From Candidatus Woesearchaeota archaeon (GTDB taxonomy: Archaea; Nanobdellota; Nanobdellia; Woesearchaeales; GW2011-AR4), in NCBI GenBank assembly GCA_016181305.1, contig JACOZN010000010.1:1-64000 (forward strand): a stretch of 64,000 nt of DNA, given 5' to 3'. Positions within the stretch are counted from its first letter, which is position 1; the number at the start of each line of letters is the position of its first letter. A program made the translations under genes and the position numbers. Under the pieces are notes generated by a model, which was not told where the DNA came from, ran no database searches, and saw only the letters and a program-made list of their open reading frames with translations. Shown here one piece after another: positions 20,783 through 30,468 of this stretch.

Positions 20783-23113
20783 TTAAATCGTTATGGTTAA
20801 GTTTTTTGAATCACTTAAAGTATTGTTTTTGGTGGTAGCATTAACATTGAACACCCCAGATGCCGTGAAATTATAATCAATATAAATAAACATCTGCTCG
20901 CTCGGCTGCAATATGCTGTTTGAAGTGGCATTTATGACATTGCTGTTTTTAGTGTCAAAAGTCCAGTTGACTCCTGTCAAATTTGTGTTTAAGGAATTTC
21001 TAATTATAAACTCGAAGATTCTTTTGCTGCCTGATTCATTTACAACGCTTAAATTATAAGCCTGTATATGCTTTATGTCTAGTGTTATGGTTTTAGAATC
21101 TGAATATGTTTGGTTTGTAACAGAAGCAATGGGGTTGAATGTTCCGGTTTTGCCATAGTCATAGTTTACAAATATGAATACTGTTTCATTCGGCTTTATA
21201 GAGGTGAATTGCTGGGTTGAGTTTATGATGCTCCCCTCTGCTGTTGTCAATGACCAGTTTACATTTGTTAGGTTTTGCAGCAGATTATTTTGAGCCTGTA
21301 TTTCAAATATTACATTGGTTACATCAATGTTAGCAGCGCTGAAGCTTGTTATTGCCAAATCTCCTACACCAACAGTAGAACTCAAAGAAGATGATATTGT
21401 TGTAGACTGGCTTAATCCAGTTGCATTTGCCTTTACATTGTAGCTGCCTTCATCAGAGAAGTTGTATTGCAAGTAAACAAATGCTCTTTCTCCTGAGGCC
21501 ATAGAGCTTATGTTTGAAGTGCTGTTAATTACATAACTGTTATTTGTATCAAACCACCATTGAACATCTGTAACTGCTGTATCTCCATCGTTCAAAATAA
21601 CAAATTCAAAGATTTTTAATGTTCCATTGGTGTACATTGCGGTTATTGATTCTATAGCCAAAGAAACAACTGTTGGAGGAGTGTTCTGCGCAATGTTGTT
21701 GCTTTCATTGCTTTCATCAACCAGATTGTCAAAGTCAGCAATAGCTGTGAATAGAGAAGTATTTGAGCTATTTGTTGCATTAAATCTATAAGTTATATTT
21801 TCACCAGCACTTAAAAATGCCAAGCTTCTGTTATTGTTATAAGTGATATTGTCAAATACTTCCAAAAATACATTAAATGCTGGAACATTGCCTATATTAC
21901 TTAAATTGATAGTTACATTGGTTGTATTAGTTGTTTGGTTAAATATAATCTCTATAGCTACTTTTAAATCCGGCAATGGCGGCCTTTCGTAATCAGTGTA
22001 AAAGCTCTGGTTTGTAGTGTAAGCATTAAAGATTATATCCTTTGTGTCATTGCCTATGGCAAGCTTTGCAAAGCTTAATACATAAGGACCATTAATTTTA
22101 GTTTTATAGATTTCAGAGCCGTTAATCAAGGTTTGAACTGTCTGATTTCCTAAGGCTAAAGTTTGGGTTTTATTAAGACTTATAACAAAGTTATTGAATT
22201 GGTCATATAAATCGTAAGTTATGTTATAAGTGTCTGCTATTTTGACATTTATAGTAAAGTTGATTTCTAAGAATTCTGACAAGTTGTTAGCATTTGTGTC
22301 TAGTCTACTGTCTGTAATAGATTTAATGTAAGAAGTTTTTGCAAAATCTTCATAGTTATAAATTGAAGTATTTTGATTAAAATCAAATATTTTGTTGCCA
22401 ATAACAATAGTATCTATAGTGAAATTGCTACTATAATGAGTGCTTTTTATTGTTTCATTATCAAAGTCTATGGAAACTACTTGAAAGCCATTGATTAATG
22501 ATTTTTCTTCAGTTTTTGATATTTTTGATGAGTTATAAGCTAAGGTGACGGTTATGTTTGTGGTTATCACTTGAGTTGAATTTATTGTTAAATTAATTCT
22601 GATAAAATTGTTATTTATATTTTCATCTGTTATTTTGGTTATGTTTGTACCTGCTTCGTAATTCAAATAAGTATTTGTTTCAGTTTTATATTTTCTGAAT
22701 ATCAAAGTTCCATTAATATCATTAATTGTTAAAGTATAATTAAACTTATTTTGTGATAAAATTTCTGTACTAAAACTGATAATAGCGTAATTGTTTGTTG
22801 AATTAATGTAGGTTGTAGTATCATTAATTAAAATTATATTTTTATCTATTATTTCTACAATAAAAGTATAATTATCTGAAGTTGCATTATTAGTTGTTAT
22901 ATTTATTATTAGCGTGTCGTTTAAGCCATTGCTATTTTTATCAATCATATAGTCTGTCTGATTAGTGACATTTAAGTTTCCATTGTAGTAGTTATAATCA
23001 AATGAGTCTATAAGTTGTTGAACGGTCATGTTAGCTGCTGAAACTGCTTGTATAGTTATAAATAAGACAATTAAGTACAATATTGGCTTTATTAATTTAT
23101 TAATCATTCTCAA
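20783..23113 (-). CDS. Secreted, sequon-rich surface protein with CARDB repeats
   Basis: A 776-residue protein with an N-terminal signal (hydrophobic to about residue 26, ending VSAAN). The chain is very rich in Asn, Ser and Thr and carries dozens of N-X-S/T sequons, so it is an obvious AglB substrate. An N-terminal half of two or three related beta domains (phrases such as NGLNDTLIINI and NANNLSEFLEINF) is followed by a CARDB domain (from about LPDLKVAI, ending ESNESNN) and three shorter Ig-like repeats, each with a W-(F/S)-x-D or NVNWSL strand and a YxYNF(S/T) or YDYG strand. No C-terminal anchor is visible. Its start overlaps the preceding pseudogene by four bases. Confidence 0.75.
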   Translation of the reverse strand: MRMINKLIKPILYLIVLFITIQAVSAANMTVQQLIDSFDYNYYNGNLNVTNQTDYMIDKNSNGLNDTLIINITTNNATSDNYTFIVEIIDKNIILINDTTTYINSTNNYAIISFSTEILSQNKFNYTLTINDINGTLIFRKYKTETNTYLNYEAGTNITKITDENINNNFIRINLTINSTQVITTNITVTLAYNSSKISKTEEKSLINGFQVVSIDFDNETIKSTHYSSNFTIDTIVIGNKIFDFNQNTSIYNYEDFAKTSYIKSITDSRLDTNANNLSEFLEINFTINVKIADTYNITYDLYDQFNNFVISLNKTQTLALGNQTVQTLINGSEIYKTKINGPYVLSFAKLAIGNDTKDIIFNAYTTNQSFYTDYERPPLPDLKVAIEIIFNQTTNTTNVTINLSNIGNVPAFNVFLEVFDNITYNNNRSLAFLSAGENITYRFNATNSSNTSLFTAIADFDNLVDESNESNNIAQNTPPTVVSLAIESITAMYTNGTLKIFEFVILNDGDTAVTDVQWWFDTNNSYVINSTSNISSMASGERAFVYLQYNFSDEGSYNVKANATGLSQSTTISSSLSSTVGVGDLAITSFSAANIDVTNVIFEIQAQNNLLQNLTNVNWSLTTAEGSIINSTQQFTSIKPNETVFIFVNYDYGKTGTFNPIASVTNQTYSDSKTITLDIKHIQAYNLSVVNESGSKRIFEFIIRNSLNTNLTGVNWTFDTKNSNVINATSNSILQPSEQMFIYIDYNFTASGVFNVNATTKNNTLSDSKNLTITI

Positions 23114-23304
23114 ATAGTCTCGTCTGCTTTATCGTATCCTGTATTAACTTCCAGATAAGCCGGAATTGGTTTCTGAATAAAAGGTCTCAAAACATAATTG
23201 TTTGTTTTTGGCTCTGATGTCTGGTTGTTGGGGATTCTTTGATTGATCAATCTATTGTAAAGTAAATAGATTTTCTGTTTTTTGATGAAGTTTTTGGCTT
23301 TCAT
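23110..23304 (-). pseudogene. Duplicated fragment of the subtilase gene's CARDB end
   Basis: A 64-residue frame whose last 39 residues (from NNQTSEPKTNNYVLRPFI to TGYDKADETI) repeat, with several substitutions, a segment of the large protease at 23,639-28,153 (NNQISEPKTNNYVLRPFI to TGYDKADQAI). The first 25 residues match nothing else here. The DNA match spans about 23,112-23,232 and 25,245-25,365. It looks like the scar of an unequal recombination or a lost paralogue; whether the peptide is made is unknown. Confidence 0.6.
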
Positions 23305-23307
23305 TTT

Positions 23308-23634
23308 TTAACCCCACTTAAAGGGTATCAAAATTACCAATCCTAAAAAAAACTGAAAAAGTGATAATAGTAGTAAAGTCAAGATTAAGATAATGTATAT
23401 AACAAATAAAAATCCACTAAAAAATATACTAATTTTTCTTAATTTATATTCAAAACATGATATTAATATAATCAATAAAGATAAGTTCAAATTAAATGGA
23501 AATTGGTTTAACAAAACTCTAGTCTCTAAATAAATTATTAATAGTGGTAAACCGCCTAATAATAATACTAATAAAAAATTAAATTTAATAGTATCAACCA
23601 AAGAATTCTTTTTTATTTTTTTTATTAATTCCAT
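23308..23634 (-). CDS. Small hydrophobic membrane protein
   Basis: A 108-residue protein with three or four hydrophobic helices (about 17-35, 44-60, 66-80, 82-105) and a basic N-terminus (MELIKKIKKNS). I recognise no family. It lies four bases after the large protease gene in the same direction, and base composition is strongly A/T-biased like the rest of this operon. Confidence 0.5.
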   Translation of the reverse strand: MELIKKIKKNSLVDTIKFNFLLVLLLGGLPLLIIYLETRVLLNQFPFNLNLSLLIILISCFEYKLRKISIFFSGFLFVIYIILILTLLLLSLFQFFLGLVILIPFKWG

Positions 23635-23638
23635 TTTT

Positions 23639-26600
23639 TCACCCTGTTTTATTTAACAATAAAAACTCATAACTAGTTCTATTTTTACCATTTACTAAAT
23701 CTGTTATAATAGATTTAGTTATAAATGAATCAGCAAGACTTAGTAAACTAACTGGAGCAGCATGAGCACCTATACTTAAATAATAGAACTTTTGATTTGA
23801 ATTTACATTAGAGTATATAGCATCTTCATCTTCTTTTGTAACTACTAAATCTGTTTTGGTGAAATAAATTGATGGAATACCAAATATATTTCCATATGGT
23901 ATTGGTGTGGTTCCCCTAATTAAAACAAATCTATTAACATTAATATTGTTTCCTAGTTGATTGTCAGAGTTACTTTCAATAAAATTAAGGTATTTATCTG
24001 CTAAATTATAAGATATTGCGCCATCGGATAAGGATAAGATTCCAGCTGCCGTTTTACATTCTAAATCGGTACTCGACGATACCTCAAGAAGAGCTTTCCC
24101 TACATCATTTGGAGAAATATGATTTTTAGAAATTAACTTTTGCCTTAATTGATTCGCATATTTCCCCCAACATTTAGAATAAAGTGATTCATTTATAAAA
24201 GCCCCCGGACACCCAACTCCAACAAAAGTATCAACAGGAGTACTAGCCAAATCCATCAACTGGTAACTTCCAGTTGTAGTATCAAAATAATATCCTGCAT
24301 TATTCTTTCCAGCAGACCAATTCTTTAATGAATCTAATGCCACTCTACATCCATTACTGAAGCCAGCGTAATCAAGTTTATTCTGCCCAGAATACTTCTC
24401 TACACCGGCAATCAACGCAGTCCAGTAATAATCCACCAAATCCTCATACTTGTAATTAGGACAGGTGTCACAATCTTGTGTAGGACCTCCTGTTAATTCT
24501 ATTAACCATGTATCTCTTGCGTTTTCTGGGTCAGAAGATAGTTCTTTGCCAAAAGATTCCCATGTTAAAAGATTGCTCCATAACCCTCTTGCTAAAACAA
24601 CAGGTTTTGCATTTTTTACAATTGCATCTTTAAAGTTAGCAGAATAATCTGTGTTTACATTTTTCAGTCTTAAAGTAGTGTTTTGCCCATAAGAAGTACC
24701 ATCTGTTGTTTTTACTGTCTTAATAGCAATCTCAAAATTATTGTCATTCAATATTCTCTCAACAACTGCTTTAAAGTTGTTGCTTCCTCTTTGATTGTAG
24801 AATGGTTTGTTTTCAATGCTATGGAATAAGTCCATCACAGATATTCCAGTCACATCAAAATTATCTAGAATAATGGTTCTCTCATCAAAGGAAGAACTTC
24901 CTTCTGTTAAAAATAATGATTGCGCTGATACCAGCTTTTTAACAGCGGCAATATCACCTTCTATCTCCTTGCCATAAGCTACAACATATCTTCTGTTAAA
25001 GTCATCTTTGTTCCAGAAACCTCCTGCAATCCCAATATAAGGTGTATATCCAATATAAGCGTTATTATATTTGATTGACTTACCATCAAAAAAATAAGGA
25101 TTTTGCATTCTACCAATAGTTTTAGAAGTATAGGGATTTACTTTATCTTTAAAAGTATCACCATTCTTTCCCACTATTATGTTCAGATAATTTGAAGATA
25201 AAGAAGGTTGTTTATCGATAAATAGCTCCAAATAACTTTCTATAGCTTGGTCAGCTTTATCATAACCTGTTTTAACTTCCAAATAAGCCTTTACGGGATT
25301 TCTAATAAAAGGTCTTAAAACATAATTGTTAGTTTTAGGCTCTGATATTTGGTTGTTTGGGTCAACATAGATGTTTAAATAATCAACATTTGTAGTATCA
25401 AGATTTACTACAATTTCTGCTGTAGTATTTGTGTTAGATACAGGTACAATGCTGCTATTTTCTCTTTCAGTTAATCCTGTATTTTTATTCTGACCTCTAA
25501 TTGTAACATTAACATTTGAGTTAATATTTTCAGTATGAATTGTTACATTAATGCCATAAATATTGCCATTGACTTGTCTAACTTTTATATCGCTTAACGA
25601 AATAAATAAGTCAGATGAGTTAACACATATATTGCAGTCAAAAATAATTGTGTCGTTGTCATTTTGGAAATCCAAAGATGATTGCTTTTGTGAAGGAGTG
25701 CATAATTTAGAAGCGTTATGCGAGCAATAAGCTGAGATATTGTATTTTAAGCCACACGCAGCATTTGTGAAGTTTATTTTATGCTCCCCATTATTGTTTG
25801 TAGTCCCATTTTGAAGATTATTGACTTTGATTATATCATTTTCTCTTGGCTTGCCTTTAGAATCAACAGACACAGCATAAATGCTTCCGCTGCACAAAGA
25901 AACGCATGGGTTAGGTACAACTTGATTTTTGAATGAAACTATTTGCCCAGTCAAATCAGGATTACACCGTGTTCCTGAGGAGCAGCTTGGATTAGCATAG
26001 TTAACCCAGTCGTCTGTTGGTGGGTTGCCAGTTATAGAGCCTCTTCCTTGTATTTGATAGGCTAAAGCTCCTTCACATATTGAACGTTTTATGTCAAATA
26101 CATAATAACTTGGTGAGTCTGATGTTGCTATTTGGTCTTGTGCACTAGCACAATAATGGTAAGAAACAACTTCTGCATACCTTGGAAATAGTTGTTGGGA
26201 GGTATTGGCTATGCTATGATTTATCCCTATGCCACCTTCCTGACAAACATCTCCTGAACCACCCTCATTGCAGACTTGATAGAAAGCTCTATAGCTAGAA
26301 GTTGTGCCAAAACTAGATGAAAAAGTAGCACAATCTGTCTTTGCAGTTGCATTTTTATATCTGCATTCATCAAAATCAGGTACGCCGCTTAAATCCGAAT
26401 CATAGTCAAAACATTCTGCATCTAAGCCTGCCTGCTGGTCATAATTATGTACTTTTAAGACTCCATTGAGCCAAACTTTGCCATCAGTTGTTGTTGAACC
26501 ATCTAAACTAAAATCATCATGCAATACGGCAGATGCAGAAAGTAATTTAATTGTTTGATTTTCGCTTATTTTGTAGAGATATTTATATTGGTTACCATCC

Positions 26601-28153
26601 CTGAATATTTTAATCCAATAATAACCATTTGCAAAATCGACGTCATCAACCGTACCATTAGCTGTTTTCCATAATTGATATTGATTTGGATCGCTAAAGT
26701 AATTTGTTATGTTATAGACTTCATAATAGTATGTTTCTCTTATGAAAGTGTAATTTGTTGTATTTAACTTAACCTGCACCAATCCATACCCAAATAAATC
26801 ATCCTTTCCAGATTGTCCTAAATCCAAGGCGTCATTCCTTAATTTTGCCCTTATCTGCTCATTTGTTAAGGATTTATTAAAAGATTTAATCAAGGCTGCA
26901 ACTCCTGCAACATGAGGGGCAGCCATGGAAGTGCCTGATGAAACAGAGTATTGATTGTTTAATGATGTTGAATTAATGTCAACTCCCGGAGCAACTAATT
27001 CCTGCTCAAAGCCATAAGACGAGAAAGAAGCAAGATTGTCATTTGAATCAACTGCTCCGACTGCTATGACTGTATCATATTTTGCAGGATATAAAATATT
27101 GTCTGTTCCTTCATTTCCCGATGCGGCAACTAAAACAATATTGTTATTGTAAGCTTCCTGCAGGACTTCCTTAAATATTTGGGAATAAGAATTGAAGCCG
27201 AAGCTCATGCTTGCAATGTCCATGCTGTTATTTATAGCCCATTCAATGCCTGCAATTGCGTTGCTTAAGTCTCCTATAGAGCCTTGCATTATCTTAACGG
27301 AATATAAGCTTACTTCTGGAGCGACTCCTACCAATCCTTCATCATTCAATAGAGCGGATATAACCCCAGCTACCGATGTGCCATGACCATTGCTGTCAAA
27401 ATAATCGTTGTCAACAAACGAAACTCCCCCAGCAACAGCCAAATCATTATGCGCTCCAATTCCAGTGTCCAAAACAGCAACTTTTACATTAGAGCCCTTG
27501 CTTGAATTCCATGCAGAATCAGCCTTAATCTTCTTAATGTTAAATGGGATATTGTCACCTAAAACTTTCACCTCTTGTTCCAATTCTATAAACTCTATTT
27601 CATTGTCTTCAATCAAATCTTCTATGTCTTCTGCTTCGCCTCTTATCTTAGTTACTTTAAATTTTTCAATTTTCTTCTCTAAAGTAACATTAACCAATTC
27701 ATTCTCATCTATTGAATCCTTGAATTTAATTATATAATTCTTGATTTCTTTTTTGTCTTTAATATTTTTGAGATATTTTTCAGTTTCGTTATTCAGCTTG
27801 TTTTTATTTAACTCGACTATTTTTGTTAAATTTTTTATTGGTATTTCTGGCAATGTTATGTTTGTTGTTTTATTTAATGTTAAGTTGATGCTTTGGTTCG
27901 TAGTTAAATTATCTATCAGTAAGCTTAAATTAGTGCTTTGGTTTATAGAAATATTTTCTGTTGGAATAGTTAAATTTGCTGTTTCATTTATTGTTGTTTG
28001 ATTTAAATTAATTGATTCATTTAAATTTATAAAACTGGAATTATCCGTAGAATTAAGCACCTGTGCACTTACAAAAACAACAGCGCCAAAGAGCAAGGCA
28101 AGTAATGCAACCAAACTCAACTCGCCATTTTTGTTTTTTGACACTTTTGGCAC
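23639..28153 (-). CDS. Giant secreted subtilase fused to an alpha/beta-hydrolase domain
   Basis: A 1504-residue protein. A signal peptide (about 10-31) is followed by an Asn/Thr-rich sequon linker (35-110) and an I9-like propeptide (about 135-198). The S8 peptidase domain has Asp229 in VAVLDTG, His257 in NGHGTSVAG, oxyanion Asn347 in ASGNEG and Ser409 in SGTSMAAPHVAG. Cys-rich and Ig/CARDB-like regions follow. Residues about 1195-1490 look like an alpha/beta hydrolase: VLARGLWSNLLTW, nucleophile Ser1266 in GFSNG and a late His1464 in GAHAAP. The start is GTG at 28,153, seven bases after a near-perfect SD. It likely processes surface or host/partner proteins outside the cell; the second hydrolase may act on esters or lipids. 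Confidence 0.85.
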   Translation of the reverse strand: MPKVSKNKNGELSLVALLALLFGAVVFVSAQVLNSTDNSSFINLNESINLNQTTINETANLTIPTENISINQSTNLSLLIDNLTTNQSINLTLNKTTNITLPEIPIKNLTKIVELNKNKLNNETEKYLKNIKDKKEIKNYIIKFKDSIDENELVNVTLEKKIEKFKVTKIRGEAEDIEDLIEDNEIEFIELEQEVKVLGDNIPFNIKKIKADSAWNSSKGSNVKVAVLDTGIGAHNDLAVAGGVSFVDNDYFDSNGHGTSVAGVISALLNDEGLVGVAPEVSLYSVKIMQGSIGDLSNAIAGIEWAINNSMDIASMSFGFNSYSQIFKEVLQEAYNNNIVLVAASGNEGTDNILYPAKYDTVIAVGAVDSNDNLASFSSYGFEQELVAPGVDINSTSLNNQYSVSSGTSMAAPHVAGVAALIKSFNKSLTNEQIRAKLRNDALDLGQSGKDDLFGYGLVQVKLNTTNYTFIRETYYYEVYNITNYFSDPNQYQLWKTANGTVDDVDFANGYYWIKIFRDGNQYKYLYKISENQTIKLLSASAVLHDDFSLDGSTTTDGKVWLNGVLKVHNYDQQAGLDAECFDYDSDLSGVPDFDECRYKNATAKTDCATFSSSFGTTSSYRAFYQVCNEGGSGDVCQEGGIGINHSIANTSQQLFPRYAEVVSYHYCASAQDQIATSDSPSYYVFDIKRSICEGALAYQIQGRGSITGNPPTDDWVNYANPSCSSGTRCNPDLTGQIVSFKNQVVPNPCVSLCSGSIYAVSVDSKGKPRENDIIKVNNLQNGTTNNNGEHKINFTNAACGLKYNISAYCSHNASKLCTPSQKQSSLDFQNDNDTIIFDCNICVNSSDLFISLSDIKVRQVNGNIYGINVTIHTENINSNVNVTIRGQNKNTGLTERENSSIVPVSNTNTTAEIVVNLDTTNVDYLNIYVDPNNQISEPKTNNYVLRPFIRNPVKAYLEVKTGYDKADQAIESYLELFIDKQPSLSSNYLNIIVGKNGDTFKDKVNPYTSKTIGRMQNPYFFDGKSIKYNNAYIGYTPYIGIAGGFWNKDDFNRRYVVAYGKEIEGDIAAVKKLVSAQSLFLTEGSSSFDERTIILDNFDVTGISVMDLFHSIENKPFYNQRGSNNFKAVVERILNDNNFEIAIKTVKTTDGTSYGQNTTLRLKNVNTDYSANFKDAIVKNAKPVVLARGLWSNLLTWESFGKELSSDPENARDTWLIELTGGPTQDCDTCPNYKYEDLVDYYWTALIAGVEKYSGQNKLDYAGFSNGCRVALDSLKNWSAGKNNAGYYFDTTTGSYQLMDLASTPVDTFVGVGCPGAFINESLYSKCWGKYANQLRQKLISKNHISPNDVGKALLEVSSSTDLECKTAAGILSLSDGAISYNLADKYLNFIESNSDNQLGNNINVNRFVLIRGTTPIPYGNIFGIPSIYFTKTDLVVTKEDEDAIYSNVNSNQKFYYLSIGAHAAPVSLLSLADSFITKSIITDLVNGKNRTSYEFLLLNKTG

Positions 28154-28160
28154 CTCTTTT

Positions 28161-28171
28161 GAATCACCTCC
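28161..28171 (-). promoter_or_regulatory. Strong Shine-Dalgarno for the subtilase GTG start
   Basis: Read on the minus strand this is GGAGGTGATTC, an almost full match to the 16S rRNA 3' end, seven bases before the GTG at 28,153. It decides the non-ATG start and shows that internal operon genes use SD sites although operon-leading genes are mostly leaderless. Confidence 0.75.
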
Positions 28172-28173
28172 AG

Positions 28174-29631
28174 CTACTTAGTTGCATTAATCATTAATTC
28201 TATAGTCTTAGTTATGTTTGTGCTTGTTATGTTTGACATCTCTAAAATATATAGCACAGGAGTCAGATTAAACATATTCACATGCTGCTCTCCTTTAGTT
28301 ACATAGTTAAATGCCCATGCTTTACTGCCTTTCTTTGCCATTCTATCGAAAGTTCCTTTAGTTTGCCCATTTGATAGATTTCTGGCATAAATCTGCACTT
28401 CTGTGTAGTTAGTGTAGCCACTTAATAAGGCATTTTGAATGCCAGCACCTATTGCTGAATCTCCGCTTGTCTCTAACCCCATTATTGTTAAACTTAAAGG
28501 ACCGCTTGTGCTTTTCCCAGATTCATTCATGTTTCCAGAAGAGTCTTTGCAGCTTAGATAAGCTATAGAATCCTCATAAACCATCTCGTCTTCCGGTTTT
28601 AAATCGCATGCATGCTCAATTGTGCCTTCTCCTGACGTGCAATTCCTCAAGCTACCTATTTGGGTATAGTTCAAGCTGCTAGTTGCTATAGCACAATATG
28701 CAGCTTCGCTTGTATTAAAGTAAAGCGTTGGCGTTGTATCGCTAGTGCTGCAAGGATTTGAGGGATTTGTATTCCAGTTTGTGCATGAAGAGCCTTGATC
28801 GCTATAATTTGTTATAGTAGGTGGTGTTGTGTCTGGGGTTATAGTCACATTTAAGCAATTACTTCCATTATACATGCACATTACATCAGTATCTACTGCA
28901 CAGCTTCTGCTTAATATAACAACATCAGAAAAGTTTAGGTTTTTACCGCCTCCTACATGCGAACCTGATTGGTATTGGACATTAATATGGAATAAACAAG
29001 GTGGCAAGTCAGCGACTGTGATAGTAGTAGCTGCTAATAATACCCCATCTCGCAAGTAGCTTAAATTTGTTCCTCTTAAATTTAAGGTGTGGTGATGCCA
29101 TCCGCCACTAAAGGTATTATTTCCATTAAAAATTTTATCGGCTGTGTTATATTGCAGATTAATATATCCATTTGGTGACTCGCTATGAATTCCCCAATGA
29201 GGTCTTCCTGCTGAATTATCTTTGTCTATACAATTAAACAGCCATTGCTCACTTGGCGCTTCTGCTGCAAAATCAACATCATGCTGAACCCATCCCATAA
29301 CGCAAAAATCCCCCGCAAAACCATAGTCATTAGAATTATTTTGCGACGTCATATATTGATTTGTATGGTCTAAGAAAGCAAATGAGCCATTTGGCGTTGT
29401 ATAAGAGTCTGGAACTGCATATTTAATGTTTGTCCCAGTAATGGTTAAAGATTTTTTAAGCGATGAATAATCAATTTGACTGCCACCTGTTGCATTCATT
29501 CTAAACCATCCCGTAAGATTGCTTTGATTCATATTAGGGACTGCTGATTGATTATTCAAACCAAGAGCATTAACATCGAAAATAAAAAGTATGAAGAACA
29601 ATGCCAAAACCAAAATAATTACCTTTCTCAT
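28174..29631 (-). CDS. Secreted LamG/concanavalin-like surface protein
   Basis: A 485-residue protein with a signal peptide (residues 1-22). An N-terminal lectin-like jelly-roll of the Laminin_G_3 type covers about 38-250 (WFRMNATGG, then FCVMGWVQHD, SGGWHHHTLNLRG, YLRDGV). A Cys-rich Ig-like region (about 265-375) and a short C-terminal beta domain follow. N-X-S/T sequons are frequent. LamG domains bind glycans or proteins, so adhesion is plausible. Its start overlaps the preceding gene by four bases and it precedes the subtilase gene by 20. Confidence 0.7.
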   Translation of the reverse strand: MRKVIILVLALFFILFIFDVNALGLNNQSAVPNMNQSNLTGWFRMNATGGSQIDYSSLKKSLTITGTNIKYAVPDSYTTPNGSFAFLDHTNQYMTSQNNSNDYGFAGDFCVMGWVQHDVDFAAEAPSEQWLFNCIDKDNSAGRPHWGIHSESPNGYINLQYNTADKIFNGNNTFSGGWHHHTLNLRGTNLSYLRDGVLLAATTITVADLPPCLFHINVQYQSGSHVGGGKNLNFSDVVILSRSCAVDTDVMCMYNGSNCLNVTITPDTTPPTITNYSDQGSSCTNWNTNPSNPCSTSDTTPTLYFNTSEAAYCAIATSSLNYTQIGSLRNCTSGEGTIEHACDLKPEDEMVYEDSIAYLSCKDSSGNMNESGKSTSGPLSLTIMGLETSGDSAIGAGIQNALLSGYTNYTEVQIYARNLSNGQTKGTFDRMAKKGSKAWAFNYVTKGEQHVNMFNLTPVLYILEMSNITSTNITKTIELMINATK

Positions 29632-30266
29632 TTTCCCACCTCCATCAGAGCCAATTTGCTTAGGTAGAAAGTAGGATCTTCCTCAACAAAGTCTTCTCTG
29701 GAATTCTTATAGAAAACCCTTACTTTATTATCACAAATTTCAAATTTCTGGCAGCTTTTCCCGCCTTTGCAGTCAGTAAACTGCCCTTTAAATGCGCCAT
29801 CCTCATTGGAGACGCAGGTTACAATCAGGCAATTGTTTTCAGTATTTTGTATGCAGGCTCCCCATTGAGAAAAATCGATTTCTTTTTTCTCGACTACAGC
29901 GCCTTTATTGATTGAAACAATAAACTTATCATGAGGCTTGCATTCTGTTAAGTTCCTTGCAAAAGTAATTTCACCTGTTTTGCATTGAAAATTCCAAGTT
30001 GATTGCTGCGGAGAGCAAGCTGTATTTGACCCAGAGGTGTTCAAGCACAGCGTATAGTTGTTGTAATAGGTGCAGTCTCCGTATAATGGCTGAATTTCAT
30101 CATAAAAGCTTGTAGTGCATGTTTCTTGCTGTTCAATGCTTATTGTTGGAGTTGCTTGGCTTGTTTTGCTTACTACACTGGTTATTGGGCTTATCTGGCT
30201 TAATGCAGTTGCCATCAGCAAAACAACTATCACGAACATTAACACAAATAGATTTATTTTTTTCAT
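29628..30266 (-). CDS. Small secreted Cys-rich protein
   Basis: A 212-residue protein with a signal or N-terminal anchor (residues 4-23), then about 10 cysteines (CTTSFYDE, DCTYYNNYTLC, CSPQQ, CKTG, CKPHDK, CIQNTENNCLIVTC and others), suggesting an exported disulfide-bonded domain. I recognise no family. It is the first gene of the secreted-protein operon. An SD-like GAGGTGG stands just upstream of its ATG, and a TATA box at about 30,403-30,415 would give a leader of roughly 115 bases. Confidence 0.6.
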   Translation of the reverse strand: MKKINLFVLMFVIVVLLMATALSQISPITSVVSKTSQATPTISIEQQETCTTSFYDEIQPLYGDCTYYNNYTLCLNTSGSNTACSPQQSTWNFQCKTGEITFARNLTECKPHDKFIVSINKGAVVEKKEIDFSQWGACIQNTENNCLIVTCVSNEDGAFKGQFTDCKGGKSCQKFEICDNKVRVFYKNSREDFVEEDPTFYLSKLALMEVGK

Positions 30267-30436
30267 AGAAAACCACCTCTGGCTTTGATTATAAATTGAA
30301 CAAGATTATTGGGCATATCAAAATTTAGAGAAAATAGCCTATTCAGTATTTCCCTTTTTTTAATGACTAACCACCCTGAAGAACTGCCCTAATCTTGACT
30401 TATTTAAACTTTCCTATTTATTCTCCTATCTGTAGA

Positions 30437-30449
30437 TAATTTTAAATAC
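30437..30449 (+). promoter_or_regulatory. TATA box of the 2-epimerase-like gene
   Basis: AATTTTAAATACC is centred about 26 bases before the ATG at 30,469, so this gene is probably leaderless. The rest of 30,267-30,468 holds the divergent promoter of the secreted-protein operon; I see no gene in it. Confidence 0.55.
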
Positions 30450-30468
30450 CTTCTTCATAATCCAGAGC

